Shown here: piece after piece, positions 54,487 to 62,393 of the stretch
Numbering within the stretch: position 1 is the first letter of the stretch
Layout: the number at the start of each line of letters is the position of its first letter
Assembly (NCBI GenBank): GCA_020161405.1
Contig: JAIUOD010000002.1
Span: forward strand, 1 to 64,000
Origin: Pseudomonadota bacterium
GTDB lineage: Bacteria; Pseudomonadota; Alphaproteobacteria; Caulobacterales; Aquidulcibacteraceae
Length of the DNA stretch: 64,000 nt
Direction: 5' to 3'
Program-made: the position numbers and the translations under genes
Notes under the pieces: generated by a model
The model's input: only the letters and a program-made list of their open reading frames with translations
What the model was told of the DNA's origin: nothing
Databases searched by the model: none

Positions 54487-55050
54487 CTAATTCGTCTGGC
54501 GAACTGCCAGCTCCCATTCATTTGGAGTGTTGGTATTTGTTAGCGCGTTAATGTTTTTGTCTGAAAGCTCCAAAATTTGGGTATTAAATTTGGATAGAAA
54601 ATTTTTGACGCTTTGCTTTGATAAATTCTCAATGAAATTTGAAGAATTTAGTTCGTTCAAAAGCGCTAACGATTTGTTGATTTTGAAGGGAAGTGGGTTA
54701 GATTGAAAACAAATCGCATCATAATCATTATTATTGTTGATTAATTGATTTATCAAATCAGAATTTAAAAGCGGTAAGTCGACAGGCAAAACCAAGAATG
54801 AATCATAATCGCTGTATATTTTGGAAATTATCGTGGCAATTCCGACCAATGGACCCCCATTTTTTATAAAATCGGGGATGCATTCATATCCTTCGACACT
54901 GCCACTAATTATGATATCTTTGATACCAGAAATGATTAATTGGTTGGCGATGTGGTCAATAAGCCTTTTGCCATTATAGGGCAGCAACGCCTTATTTTTG
55001 CCCATTCTGCTTGAGTTACCACCCGCCAATATGATTGCAAGAATTTTCAT
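54487..55050 (-). CDS. mobA: MobA, molybdenum cofactor guanylyltransferase
   Basis: A 187-aa enzyme that adds GMP to Mo-molybdopterin to make the bis-MGD cofactor of nitrate reductases. The nucleotide-binding start LAGGNSSRMGKNKALL, GPLVGIATII and VLPVDLPLL are all present. It overlaps moaE by 4 bp. Confidence 0.93.
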   Translation of the reverse strand: MKILAIILAGGNSSRMGKNKALLPYNGKRLIDHIANQLIISGIKDIIISGSVEGYECIPDFIKNGGPLVGIATIISKIYSDYDSFLVLPVDLPLLNSDLINQLINNNNDYDAICFQSNPLPFKINKSLALLNELNSSNFIENLSKQSVKNFLSKFNTQILELSDKNINALTNTNTPNEWELAVRQTN

Positions 55051-55484
55051 TGTTTTTCAAGCTCATGCCCGAGTAACCAATCATCGTCGCCGTCTATATA
55101 ATGTTCTTTTTTCCAAATTGGTGCGCGCTTTTTTAGTTCTTCGATAATGTAGCGGCAGGCAAGGAAAGATGCATCGCGATGTGGGCTTCCAACCGCAATC
55201 ACAACACTTATCCGACCTATGTCCAACTTACCTTTAAAGTGTGAAATATAAATCCTTAAACGGTGATCAAATTCCTTTATCGCCTCATTAGAAATTTCAT
55301 TAAGTATATTAATACATAAAGGATCAAATGCGTCGTAGGAAACGCCTAATACGTCGCGGCCTAAATTATTGTTTCTAACTTTCCCAACGAATAAATTTGC
55401 GCAACCATTTGAACTAGCTTGTGCAAATTCAAGCGCTTCTTCAATGTTAAGGGGGGCTTGGCTAATCTTGGTTAGAATTTGCAT
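55047..55484 (-). CDS. moaE: MoaE, molybdopterin synthase large subunit
   Basis: A 145-aa protein with FVGKVRNNNLG, VAVGSPHRDASFLACRYIIE, and RAPIWKKEHYIDGDDDWL with the catalytic lysine pair. With MoaD it inserts the dithiolene sulfurs into precursor Z (cPMP). The start at 55484 is chosen because upstream codons lie in moaD. Confidence 0.94.
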   Translation of the reverse strand: MQILTKISQAPLNIEEALEFAQASSNGCANLFVGKVRNNNLGRDVLGVSYDAFDPLCINILNEISNEAIKEFDHRLRIYISHFKGKLDIGRISVVIAVGSPHRDASFLACRYIIEELKKRAPIWKKEHYIDGDDDWLLGHELEKQ

Positions 55485-55485
55485 T

Positions 55486-55758
55486 TTAGCCCCCGTTAAC
55501 AGGAGGTAAAATTGCAAATTTGCCCGATTTACTTATCGTTTCATCCTTATTGTAAATTCGATAATCATCTGCGATTGCGCTTGATATAATAAGGCCTTCA
55601 AGTTTGCCATCATCAAACTCCGAAAGTGATTTAAAAAGTGAAGTTTTTAAGTCTTGAATAGTTGAATTAGCGGGCATTTTAAGGACCAATGGCGTTTCAT
55701 CTTTAAACCTTGAAAAAGCGCCAAAATACTCAATTTCTATATCATAAGTGTTGGTCAT
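55486..55758 (-). CDS. moaD: MoaD, molybdopterin synthase sulfur carrier
   Basis: A 90-aa ubiquitin-like protein ending FAILPPVNGG. The C-terminal Gly-Gly is thiocarboxylated before sulfur transfer. It is coupled to moaE by a 1-bp gap. Confidence 0.94.
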   Translation of the reverse strand: MTNTYDIEIEYFGAFSRFKDETPLVLKMPANSTIQDLKTSLFKSLSEFDDGKLEGLIISSAIADDYRIYNKDETISKSGKFAILPPVNGG

Positions 55759-55767
55759 GAGAGTTCC

Positions 55768-56970
55768 TTAATTGAATAATTTGAATTGAAGCATTTGGCC
55801 CAATTCTATTTCGGAGATATTTTCATTTAAAATCACCCATGAATTTGCCTCACCAAATGGCTTAATTTTAAAAGATTCTTGTCCATCTAGAATTTCTGTT
55901 GCAAAACACTTGTCTTCAAATAGTGATCTAGCTTTTAGGAATTGAGTGCCTTTAAACTTCTTTGAGAAGCTTTTTTTAGAAACCCCTGCGAAAACTTGTT
56001 CTGGTTCAATTGCCATCAAATTGCATAGTGCCTGTTTCACGAAAAATTCAAAGCCAATTGCGCTTGAAATTGGGTTTCCTGGGAGGCCAAAAAACAGACT
56101 CCCATTTTTTAAAGTCGCAAATAATATTGGCTTGCCGGGGCGTATATTTACTTTGTGAAAATGCACTTTTGCGCCTACTAATTTTAAAGCTTCTGGCACA
56201 AAATCCCATAGGCCTGCCGATACTGCACCCGTTGAAATAATTATGGAATTATGGGTATGCCTATCTAAAAAATCTGCAAATTTTGCAATGTCATCTTGGA
56301 AAATACCTACAAATTCCGCATCCAAGCCAAGTTGTTTTGATTTAGATATTAGATATGGGGCATTGGAATTATAAATTTTCCCATTTTGTAATTCGCCTGA
56401 ATCATATAGCTGCAGTTCATTTCCAGTTGCGATGATTTTTATTTTCGGTTTTTCGAAAACCTCAATTTCACTAATGCCTTGTGATGCCAAAACCATTATG
56501 TGCTCAGGCTTTATCATTGTTCCAGCTTTTATTAGGGTATCGCCTAATTTAGAATCTTCACCAATTCTCCTTACATTTTCGCCGTGTTTCACGGGTTCAA
56601 AAAAGGAAATAAAGGTTTCATCAATTTTAGTTTTTTCGATTGGAACCACTGCCTCAACCCAAGCAGGGCATTTTGCACCCGTCATTATGTGGCAAGTTGC
56701 GTTTTCGTCGGCAATTTGTTCAAAATCACCTGCCGCAATAATTTCCCTTTTTTCAATTTTTATGGGATTTGAATGTGTAGCATTTGCAAGCCAAGCCGCT
56801 TTCACGCCATATCCATCCATGGCAGAATTATCAAATGACGGAACATTGATTTTTGCTTTGATATTATCGCTGCATACCATGCCTAAGCTTTCTAAAATAT
56901 CGCATTTTATTATTTTTGGTTTGCTCGATGCTTTATTTATTATTGAACGCGCTTCATTAAAGGAAATCAT
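55768..56970 (-). CDS. moeA: MoeA, molybdopterin molybdenumtransferase
   Basis: A 400-aa enzyme that inserts molybdenum into adenylated molybdopterin. The segments PSFDNSAMDGYGV, CHIMTGAKCPAW, IISTGAVSAGLWDFV, RPGKPILFA and FFGLPGNPISSAIGFEFFV cover the MoeA domains in order. It overlaps moaCB by 4 bp. Confidence 0.95.
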   Translation of the reverse strand: MISFNEARSIINKASSKPKIIKCDILESLGMVCSDNIKAKINVPSFDNSAMDGYGVKAAWLANATHSNPIKIEKREIIAAGDFEQIADENATCHIMTGAKCPAWVEAVVPIEKTKIDETFISFFEPVKHGENVRRIGEDSKLGDTLIKAGTMIKPEHIMVLASQGISEIEVFEKPKIKIIATGNELQLYDSGELQNGKIYNSNAPYLISKSKQLGLDAEFVGIFQDDIAKFADFLDRHTHNSIIISTGAVSAGLWDFVPEALKLVGAKVHFHKVNIRPGKPILFATLKNGSLFFGLPGNPISSAIGFEFFVKQALCNLMAIEPEQVFAGVSKKSFSKKFKGTQFLKARSLFEDKCFATEILDGQESFKIKPFGEANSWVILNENISEIELGQMLQFKLFN

Positions 56971-57950
56971 TTTTCTCCCCTTATTATTCTGATTAAGTGT
57001 GGCAATAAATTTGGCAAAAGGGCGCTTAATCCCTCAATCACGGCTTTTGGGTTCCCGGGCAAAGTTACAATTAAACTCTCCCCAATTATCCCACCAATTG
57101 CACGGCTTGACCATGACAATGGCGTAAATTTCGCGCCATCAATACGTAAGATTTCGCCAATTCCTGGGACGAGTTTGTCAAACATTGGCAATAGTGCTTC
57201 GGGCGTAAAGTCCCTTTGCGAAACCCCAGTGCCGCCAGTGCAAATAATTAAATGTGGCTCAAAATCAGCAATTGTTCGATCGATTGCATTTTTTATATTC
57301 TCAATTTCGTCGGGAATAATTATCTTTTGAACAATATTTGCACCATTTTCGAGCATTATGTTCTTTATGTTTTCGCCCGAAATATCCTCATAAATACCTT
57401 TAGATGCCCTATCGCTCATGGTGATTATTGCGACATTTCTGTCTTTAAGGGCTTCAATTTTCGAGGGAACATAGTGTTCAATCCAATCGGGGATACCTTT
57501 GGGATTTTTCCAAATTCCAGATTTTCCGCCAAATTTCAAAAGTAAATTAATATCGCCTATTTTGAGGTCAGGATTTATCATTTTCGTCAAATCCCAAATT
57601 GTCAAAAGTGCATTATTAACCCCAGCCAATACTTCCATTTCAATACCAGTTTTAGCGTGGGTCGAAGCAATACAAAAACACTCAATTGAATTTTCATCTT
57701 CATTTAATTGAGTGATAATTTTTACCATATCAAGCCCTAGAGGATGGCATAATGTAAGCATTTGGTAAGCTAATTTTGCGCCATTAATACCCGCGATTTC
57801 AGCCAATATTAAAGCGTCACCTTTTGGCAAAGTTTTGGCCTCAATTAATTTAAAGGCATCTTTTCCTACGAAAATTTTACCACTAGCGATTGCAAGACGA
57901 TGGGTGATTTGCTTGTTTCCAACATCTATCATTTTAAAATTATTGTTCAT
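56967..57950 (-). CDS. moaCB: MoaC-MoaB/MogA fusion
   Basis: A 327-aa protein joining two Moco enzymes. The N-terminal MoaC domain (1-150) has LTLCHPLGLDMV, TGIEMEVLAGV and WDLTK with the catalytic Asp-x-x-Lys. It makes cPMP with MoaA. The C-terminal MoaB/MogA domain (170-327) has ITMSDRASKGIYED, ICTGGTGVSQRDFTPEA and LPGNPKAVIEG, and adenylates molybdopterin. The fusion is known in other bacteria. The ATG at 57950 lies 1 bp after the moaA stop. Confidence 0.93.
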   Translation of the reverse strand: MNNNFKMIDVGNKQITHRLAIASGKIFVGKDAFKLIEAKTLPKGDALILAEIAGINGAKLAYQMLTLCHPLGLDMVKIITQLNEDENSIECFCIASTHAKTGIEMEVLAGVNNALLTIWDLTKMINPDLKIGDINLLLKFGGKSGIWKNPKGIPDWIEHYVPSKIEALKDRNVAIITMSDRASKGIYEDISGENIKNIMLENGANIVQKIIIPDEIENIKNAIDRTIADFEPHLIICTGGTGVSQRDFTPEALLPMFDKLVPGIGEILRIDGAKFTPLSWSSRAIGGIIGESLIVTLPGNPKAVIEGLSALLPNLLPHLIRIIRGEK

Positions 57951-57951
57951 A

Positions 57952-58932
57952 TCAACCCCCAATTTGTGCAAGATGTTTAGTTGAGCCAGTATAGCCGCCT
58001 GCTAAATTATGGGTTGGCAATTTAAATTTAAGGGTTTTTAAAATTAGAAGCTTTAATTCATCAATTTGGTTTTCACTTTGTAAGAAAGGCCGAAGATCAA
58101 GGCCGCCATCACCGAAAAGGCAAAGTTTTAATTCACCACGTGCACTTATTCGTAATCGATTGCAGCTAGCGCAGAAATCTTTTGAATAAGGTGCAATTAT
58201 TCCTATTCTTCCTTCATAATCTTCATGCGCATATTCGCGCGCAGGCCCTGAGACGCTGTTACGTGAAATCCTTTTAAAACCAATTTCCTCAATTTGCTCT
58301 GACATGAAATCGGTTGAGAGGTGGTGCTTTTCGAAATATTCTTTATTGTCCCCCGTTCGCATAAGTTCGATAAAGCGCATTGTGATATTATTGTTTTTTA
58401 CCATGCGAAGTATGCTAGGCAATTCGTCGTCATTAAAACCTTTTAGCAATACACTATTGGTCTTGATTTTTATTCGTTTGGTTTTTGCCACTTCAAAAAG
58501 GCCATTTAATATTGATTGCAATTTATCATGGCCAGTAATCGCTTTAAATTTATACGCGCTTAAAGAATCTATTGAGACATTAATGGCATCAAGACCTGCA
58601 TCAATTAGACTTTGCGCCTGTTGTTCTAATTTGTAGCCATTGGTTGTTAGAGCAATGGTCTCGATAGTTTTTATATCTCTTATAGCCCCAATTATTTTAA
58701 TGAGATCATTTCTAATTGTCGGCTCCCCACCAGTTAGTCTGATTTTCTTGGTGCCAAGTTGTGCAAACGCGCTTATCAAATTTGTGATTTCACTTTGGGT
58801 GAGATAATTCATATCGCAAGGTTTTTGAAAACCATTTGGCAGACAATATTGACATCGAAAATTACACGCCTCGGTGATTGAAAGGCGAAGATAAGGGAAG
58901 ACCCTACCAAATTGGTCTTTTAACTCTAACAC
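57952..58932 (-). CDS. moaA: MoaA, GTP 3',8-cyclase
   Basis: A 326-aa radical-SAM enzyme for the first step of Moco synthesis. The SAM cluster is Cys23, Cys27 and Cys30 (TEACNFRCQYC), and the second cluster is FCASCNRLRIS plus LKLCLFGDGG. The chain ends Gly-Gly, as required in MoaA. The GTG start at 58932 has AAAGGA upstream. It heads the minus-strand operon to tauE. Confidence 0.95.
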   Translation of the reverse strand: MLELKDQFGRVFPYLRLSITEACNFRCQYCLPNGFQKPCDMNYLTQSEITNLISAFAQLGTKKIRLTGGEPTIRNDLIKIIGAIRDIKTIETIALTTNGYKLEQQAQSLIDAGLDAINVSIDSLSAYKFKAITGHDKLQSILNGLFEVAKTKRIKIKTNSVLLKGFNDDELPSILRMVKNNNITMRFIELMRTGDNKEYFEKHHLSTDFMSEQIEEIGFKRISRNSVSGPAREYAHEDYEGRIGIIAPYSKDFCASCNRLRISARGELKLCLFGDGGLDLRPFLQSENQIDELKLLILKTLKFKLPTHNLAGGYTGSTKHLAQIGG

Positions 58933-59077
58933 AAATAATCCTTTCCAAACACGGGAGGCTAAAAAGTTTCCTTGAGGGCCCTTGCGATAATTCGCTGGCT
59001 TTGAGCCGTGACCAAAAATGGCTTTAGGCGTTCAAGCTCGGATGATTTGATGTTAGGTGGGATTTTAAAAATTGTGC

Positions 59078-59091
59078 TTGACTTAAATCAA
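59078..59091 (-). promoter_or_regulatory. FNR-type box of the moa operon
   Basis: TTGACTTAAATCAA, one mismatch to TTGAT-N4-ATCAA. On the minus strand a TAACAT hexamer (59055-59050) lies at class II spacing. This places the start about 110 nt before moaA. It lies just beyond the end of the regulator gene. Confidence 0.75.
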
Positions 59092-59093
59092 GT

Positions 59094-60647
59094 CTATATT
59101 TGGCAATCAGAATTTTTGCACAAATTCGTGCCTTTTCGCATACATCTTGCTGAAAGTTCTACGTCGCAAAAATCGCATAATTTCAGCGCATTACGAAGGT
59201 TTATGGTATTCTGTTCGGAGTAAATGCCTTGCTCTCTAAGGGCTTGAAGGGTGCGCGAAAATGTCTCAGGTTTCATTCCTAAATAACCTGCAATAAGCGA
59301 TTTGTCATATGGCAATTTCAATGAAGTAGATTTTTCACCTTCATCAAGATATAGTTTCAACAGGAACCAACCAACACGTTGTGTTACACTTTTCAGTGTC
59401 AGCTGTTCAAATTGGCTTATTAATTCCTGAGAGCGACTAGCAATAGTTGCCAGCATGTTGATTGCTAGGAATTTGTTATTTTGCATTTCCTCGCGAATGA
59501 AAGCCGAAGGAATTGACAATAATGTGACATTTTCAACCGCTTGAGCGCTTACTGGAAAAATAGCATCTTTAAGAAGAACGCTTTCTAAAAGGGCTTCGCC
59601 ACGATTGACGACCTGCAAAATTGATTCATGGCCTTCTATATCGCCTTTAAATAGCTTAACCCACCCTTCGATAATTATATAAAATCGAGTTGCTTGTTCG
59701 CCTTGCATGAATATCAAATTTCCTTTTGAATAATTAGAAATCCTTGCATGTTTCAACAATGTCTTTAGTTCGTTTTCAGTAATTCCAGAAAACAGTGGTA
59801 GCCGTGATATAAAATCAAAATGTTCAATAAGTGCTTTTTCCAGCTTTATCGAATTTTGAATATTTAGAGGATTATTATTCTTTTCCTGAATGATATCAAA
59901 TGACTCATCTTCCACGCCAAGGTGGCAAGCAATCGATTTTCCCACTTCGTGAAGCAAGTCCATTTTTGCACTAAAAAGTGTAAACCATTCCTGTGCAGCT
60001 ATTTCTCGGGCAATCTGTGCGTGATTACCTTTTGAGAGGCTTTCATTTATTAATTCTATTTTTTGGAAAATCTCGTTGGTTTTTTCAAGTTTTTCAATAG
60101 CTTTCCTGCAATGATCATCTGCAAGTGCCATAAACATTCGCTCATATGCATGTTGCTCTTCAATTATATAGCTTAAGCGGTCACTTAATTCTGCCCCACC
60201 ATTTGAATCAAGATTAACAAATTGCGTCCCAAGTGCGCGTTCTAGGCCAACCCTTTCTTTCCATTGTAAGAAGTTAATCAAAGAAGATATACGCGCAGGC
60301 GAATTATTTTTATCAAAAATCGCTAAATCTTGGATAATCTCTACTGCTGGTGCAATGATATCTCTTGTATAAAATAATAAAGTATCTGAAGGAGATATTT
60401 GTCTTGAAACTACATATCGTCTCTTGGTAGATAAATATTGTAGCGCGTTTTTAAATGGCTCATAATGGGTGCTTTTGGATAATGAAAGAGATTTCATTTT
60501 TTCAAGCATATTATCAACTTTTGAAAATTGCTGCTCCATAGATTCAGCAAATTCAGTGCTACTTGAACGTAAATACAATGATGCTAGGCCTCTCTCAAGC
60601 TGCACCTCATGGATTAGATCGCAAAGTATATTAATTGCCGTGAGCAT
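59094..60647 (-). CDS. NIT-domain Crp/Fnr-family regulator with Cys-rich tail
   Basis: A 517-aa protein, about twice the usual Crp/Fnr length. The N-terminal half (1-240) is helical with LIHEVQLERGLASLYL and WKERVGLERALGTQFV, the pattern of the NIT nitrate/nitrite-sensing domain. Residues about 280-400 form a cyclic-nucleotide-like domain (FSGITENELKTLLKHARISN, FIMQGEQATRFYIIIEG-type core). A Crp HTH follows (DKSLIAGYLGMKPETFSRTL). The tail has five cysteines in C-x2-C-x7-C-x7-C-x4-C, possibly a metal or iron-sulfur site. It probably senses nitrate, and perhaps redox, and controls the nearby FNR boxes. Confidence 0.88.
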   Translation of the reverse strand: MLTAINILCDLIHEVQLERGLASLYLRSSSTEFAESMEQQFSKVDNMLEKMKSLSLSKSTHYEPFKNALQYLSTKRRYVVSRQISPSDTLLFYTRDIIAPAVEIIQDLAIFDKNNSPARISSLINFLQWKERVGLERALGTQFVNLDSNGGAELSDRLSYIIEEQHAYERMFMALADDHCRKAIEKLEKTNEIFQKIELINESLSKGNHAQIAREIAAQEWFTLFSAKMDLLHEVGKSIACHLGVEDESFDIIQEKNNNPLNIQNSIKLEKALIEHFDFISRLPLFSGITENELKTLLKHARISNYSKGNLIFMQGEQATRFYIIIEGWVKLFKGDIEGHESILQVVNRGEALLESVLLKDAIFPVSAQAVENVTLLSIPSAFIREEMQNNKFLAINMLATIASRSQELISQFEQLTLKSVTQRVGWFLLKLYLDEGEKSTSLKLPYDKSLIAGYLGMKPETFSRTLQALREQGIYSEQNTINLRNALKLCDFCDVELSARCMRKGTNLCKNSDCQI

Positions 60648-60705
60648 TGTTTTCGATTCTTGTTAAATTATTTATGCCTATTAAAATAATACATAGCCCT
60701 CTAGC

Positions 60706-60719
60706 TTGATGTAAATCAA
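60706..60719 (-). promoter_or_regulatory. FNR-type box before the NIT-Crp gene
   Basis: TTGATGTAAATCAA, a perfect TTGAT-N4-ATCAA site, 59 bp before the regulator start. A weak -10 (TAATAG) lies at class II distance on the minus strand. This suggests activation by FNR or by the regulator itself. Confidence 0.8.
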
Positions 60720-60995
60720 GATGAGCCTTCACAAGGCAGCGTTTAATTGTCGCAGAAAGGTATTGAGATTTTGAAGGTTTTTCTTCGAAAAACAGCCTAT
60801 CTGAGGGGTGGCTCGGCTTCAAAATCTCAAGTTTAGTTTTTATCAGGTCAGTCGATAAGCTTTTCTCACGGGAGAGGTTTAGACACTCAATTGACGCCCA
60901 ATTGATAAAGTAAGTAAAATTGTAATGAATTGACCATTGTCAATTGAATTGATTTTTTCGTATCAATTTACACGACACAATGTCACAGGTAGCAA

Positions 60996-61036
60996 TTGAT
61001 TTAGGTCAATTAGTATCTTGCAACCGCTACTATAAA
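60996..61036 (+). promoter_or_regulatory. FNR-activated promoter of narK1
   Basis: TTGATTTAGGTCAA (60996-61009, one mismatch) with TATAAA (61031-61036). The -10 starts 28-29 bp from the box centre, the exact class II (-41.5) geometry. Transcription should begin near 61043, just before narK1. The rest of 60720-60995 has no gene I can support. Confidence 0.8.
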
Positions 61037-61061
61037 TGCCCCATATTTGGAGGGCAAAATA

Positions 61062-62369
61062 ATGGTAGACTTTTCTAAAGTCAGTAAAATAAAGCAAACA
61101 TTTGCTTTGTCTGCCACAACCATCGCATTCACTGTGTGCTTTGCGGTATGGACAATTTTCGCAATTATTGGTGTGAAAATAAAAAAGGATTTGGGGCTTT
61201 CGGAAACTGAATTCAGCTTCTTAATTGGATTGCCGGTTTTAACTGGTTCAATAATCAGATTAACCCTTGGTATTTGGGCCGACCAATATGGTGGTCGCCC
61301 CGTTTTAGCAATCGTCATGATTTCATCTGCAATTGCTACTTGGCTTTTATCTTATGCAGAAACTTACAATATGATGCTTTTAGCTGCACTTGGCGTGGGT
61401 ATTTCGGGCGGAAGTTTCGTTGTTGGTATTTCATATCTTTCAAAATGGTATCCAAAAGAAAATGCGGGAACTGCCTTGGGTATTTTTGGCATGGGAAACA
61501 TTGGGGCGGCAGTAACAAAATTTGGTGCACCATACATAATGGTCGCTTTCGGTTGGGAAATGGTTGCCAAGGTTTGGGCCGTTGCTCTTTTGATTATGAC
61601 CGTAATTTTTTGGATTACAACATCTGATGAACCAGAATTAATCGAACGCCGCGCTAAAAAAGAGAAACCAAAAACCACTGCAATGGCAATGGAGCCATTA
61701 AAAGAAATGCGTGTTTGGCGCTTCTCCCTATATTATTTCTTTGTATTTGGCGCTTTCGTTGGCCTCGCACTTTGGTTGCCGCGCTATTATGTTGCGGTCT
61801 ATGAATTAGACATCAAAAAAGCAGGTTTACTTGCCGCAAGTTTTTCAGTTGCTGCGTCTGCATTTCGCGCAATAGGTGGGTATTTATCCGATAAATTCGG
61901 CGCGCGTGCGGTTATGTATTTAACCTTTATCGTGAGCATTTTATGCTTGTTCATATTATCATACCCATCAACCGATTTCGTAGTTCACGGAATTAAAGGT
62001 GATATGACTTTGCATCTTGGCCTTGATTTCACTTGGTTCACTATAATTATTTTCGTGCTTGGCCTGTTTATGTCATTTGGTAAGGCAGCGGTCTATAAAC
62101 ATATTCCAGTTTATTACCCTACGAATGTTGGTTCCGTTGCAGGCATAGTGGGTCTTATCGGTGGGCTTGGGGGTTTTATTTTACCACTTGCTTTCGGCTA
62201 TCTTAACACTGTCACCAATATTTGGACTTCATGCTTCATGCTTTTGTTCGTTCTTGTGAGCATTGCACTTATTTGGATGCATGTAACTGTTCGCATGATG
62301 GAGCATCAATCTCACCCAGAGCTCACCAAAGGAAAATTCTTGCCTGAACTTGGCGAAGCAAAACATTAA
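61062..62369 (+). CDS. narK1: NarK1-type nitrate/proton symporter
   Basis: A 435-aa major-facilitator protein with 12 membrane helices. Family motifs are GSIIRLTLGIWADQYGGRPV after helix 2 and FGKAAVYKHIPVYYP, with GLIGGLGGFILPLAFGYL in helix 11. It imports nitrate. The ATG at 61062 follows GGAGGG. It is paired with narK2, as in denitrifiers such as Paracoccus. Confidence 0.93.
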   Translation: MVDFSKVSKIKQTFALSATTIAFTVCFAVWTIFAIIGVKIKKDLGLSETEFSFLIGLPVLTGSIIRLTLGIWADQYGGRPVLAIVMISSAIATWLLSYAETYNMMLLAALGVGISGGSFVVGISYLSKWYPKENAGTALGIFGMGNIGAAVTKFGAPYIMVAFGWEMVAKVWAVALLIMTVIFWITTSDEPELIERRAKKEKPKTTAMAMEPLKEMRVWRFSLYYFFVFGAFVGLALWLPRYYVAVYELDIKKAGLLAASFSVAASAFRAIGGYLSDKFGARAVMYLTFIVSILCLFILSYPSTDFVVHGIKGDMTLHLGLDFTWFTIIIFVLGLFMSFGKAAVYKHIPVYYPTNVGSVAGIVGLIGGLGGFILPLAFGYLNTVTNIWTSCFMLLFVLVSIALIWMHVTVRMMEHQSHPELTKGKFLPELGEAKH

Positions 62370-62393
62370 ATTGAATATTAAAGGAGGCCAAAA

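Noticed and set aside
58933..59077. Molybdenum-cofactor riboswitch in the moaA leader
   Set aside because: The leader is long enough and has GCCTCCCG on the minus strand, but I could not assemble the conserved stems of the known motif.
60631..60822. 63-codon minus-strand frame upstream of the NIT-Crp gene
   Set aside because: It covers the perfect FNR box and promoter region and overlaps the regulator start.
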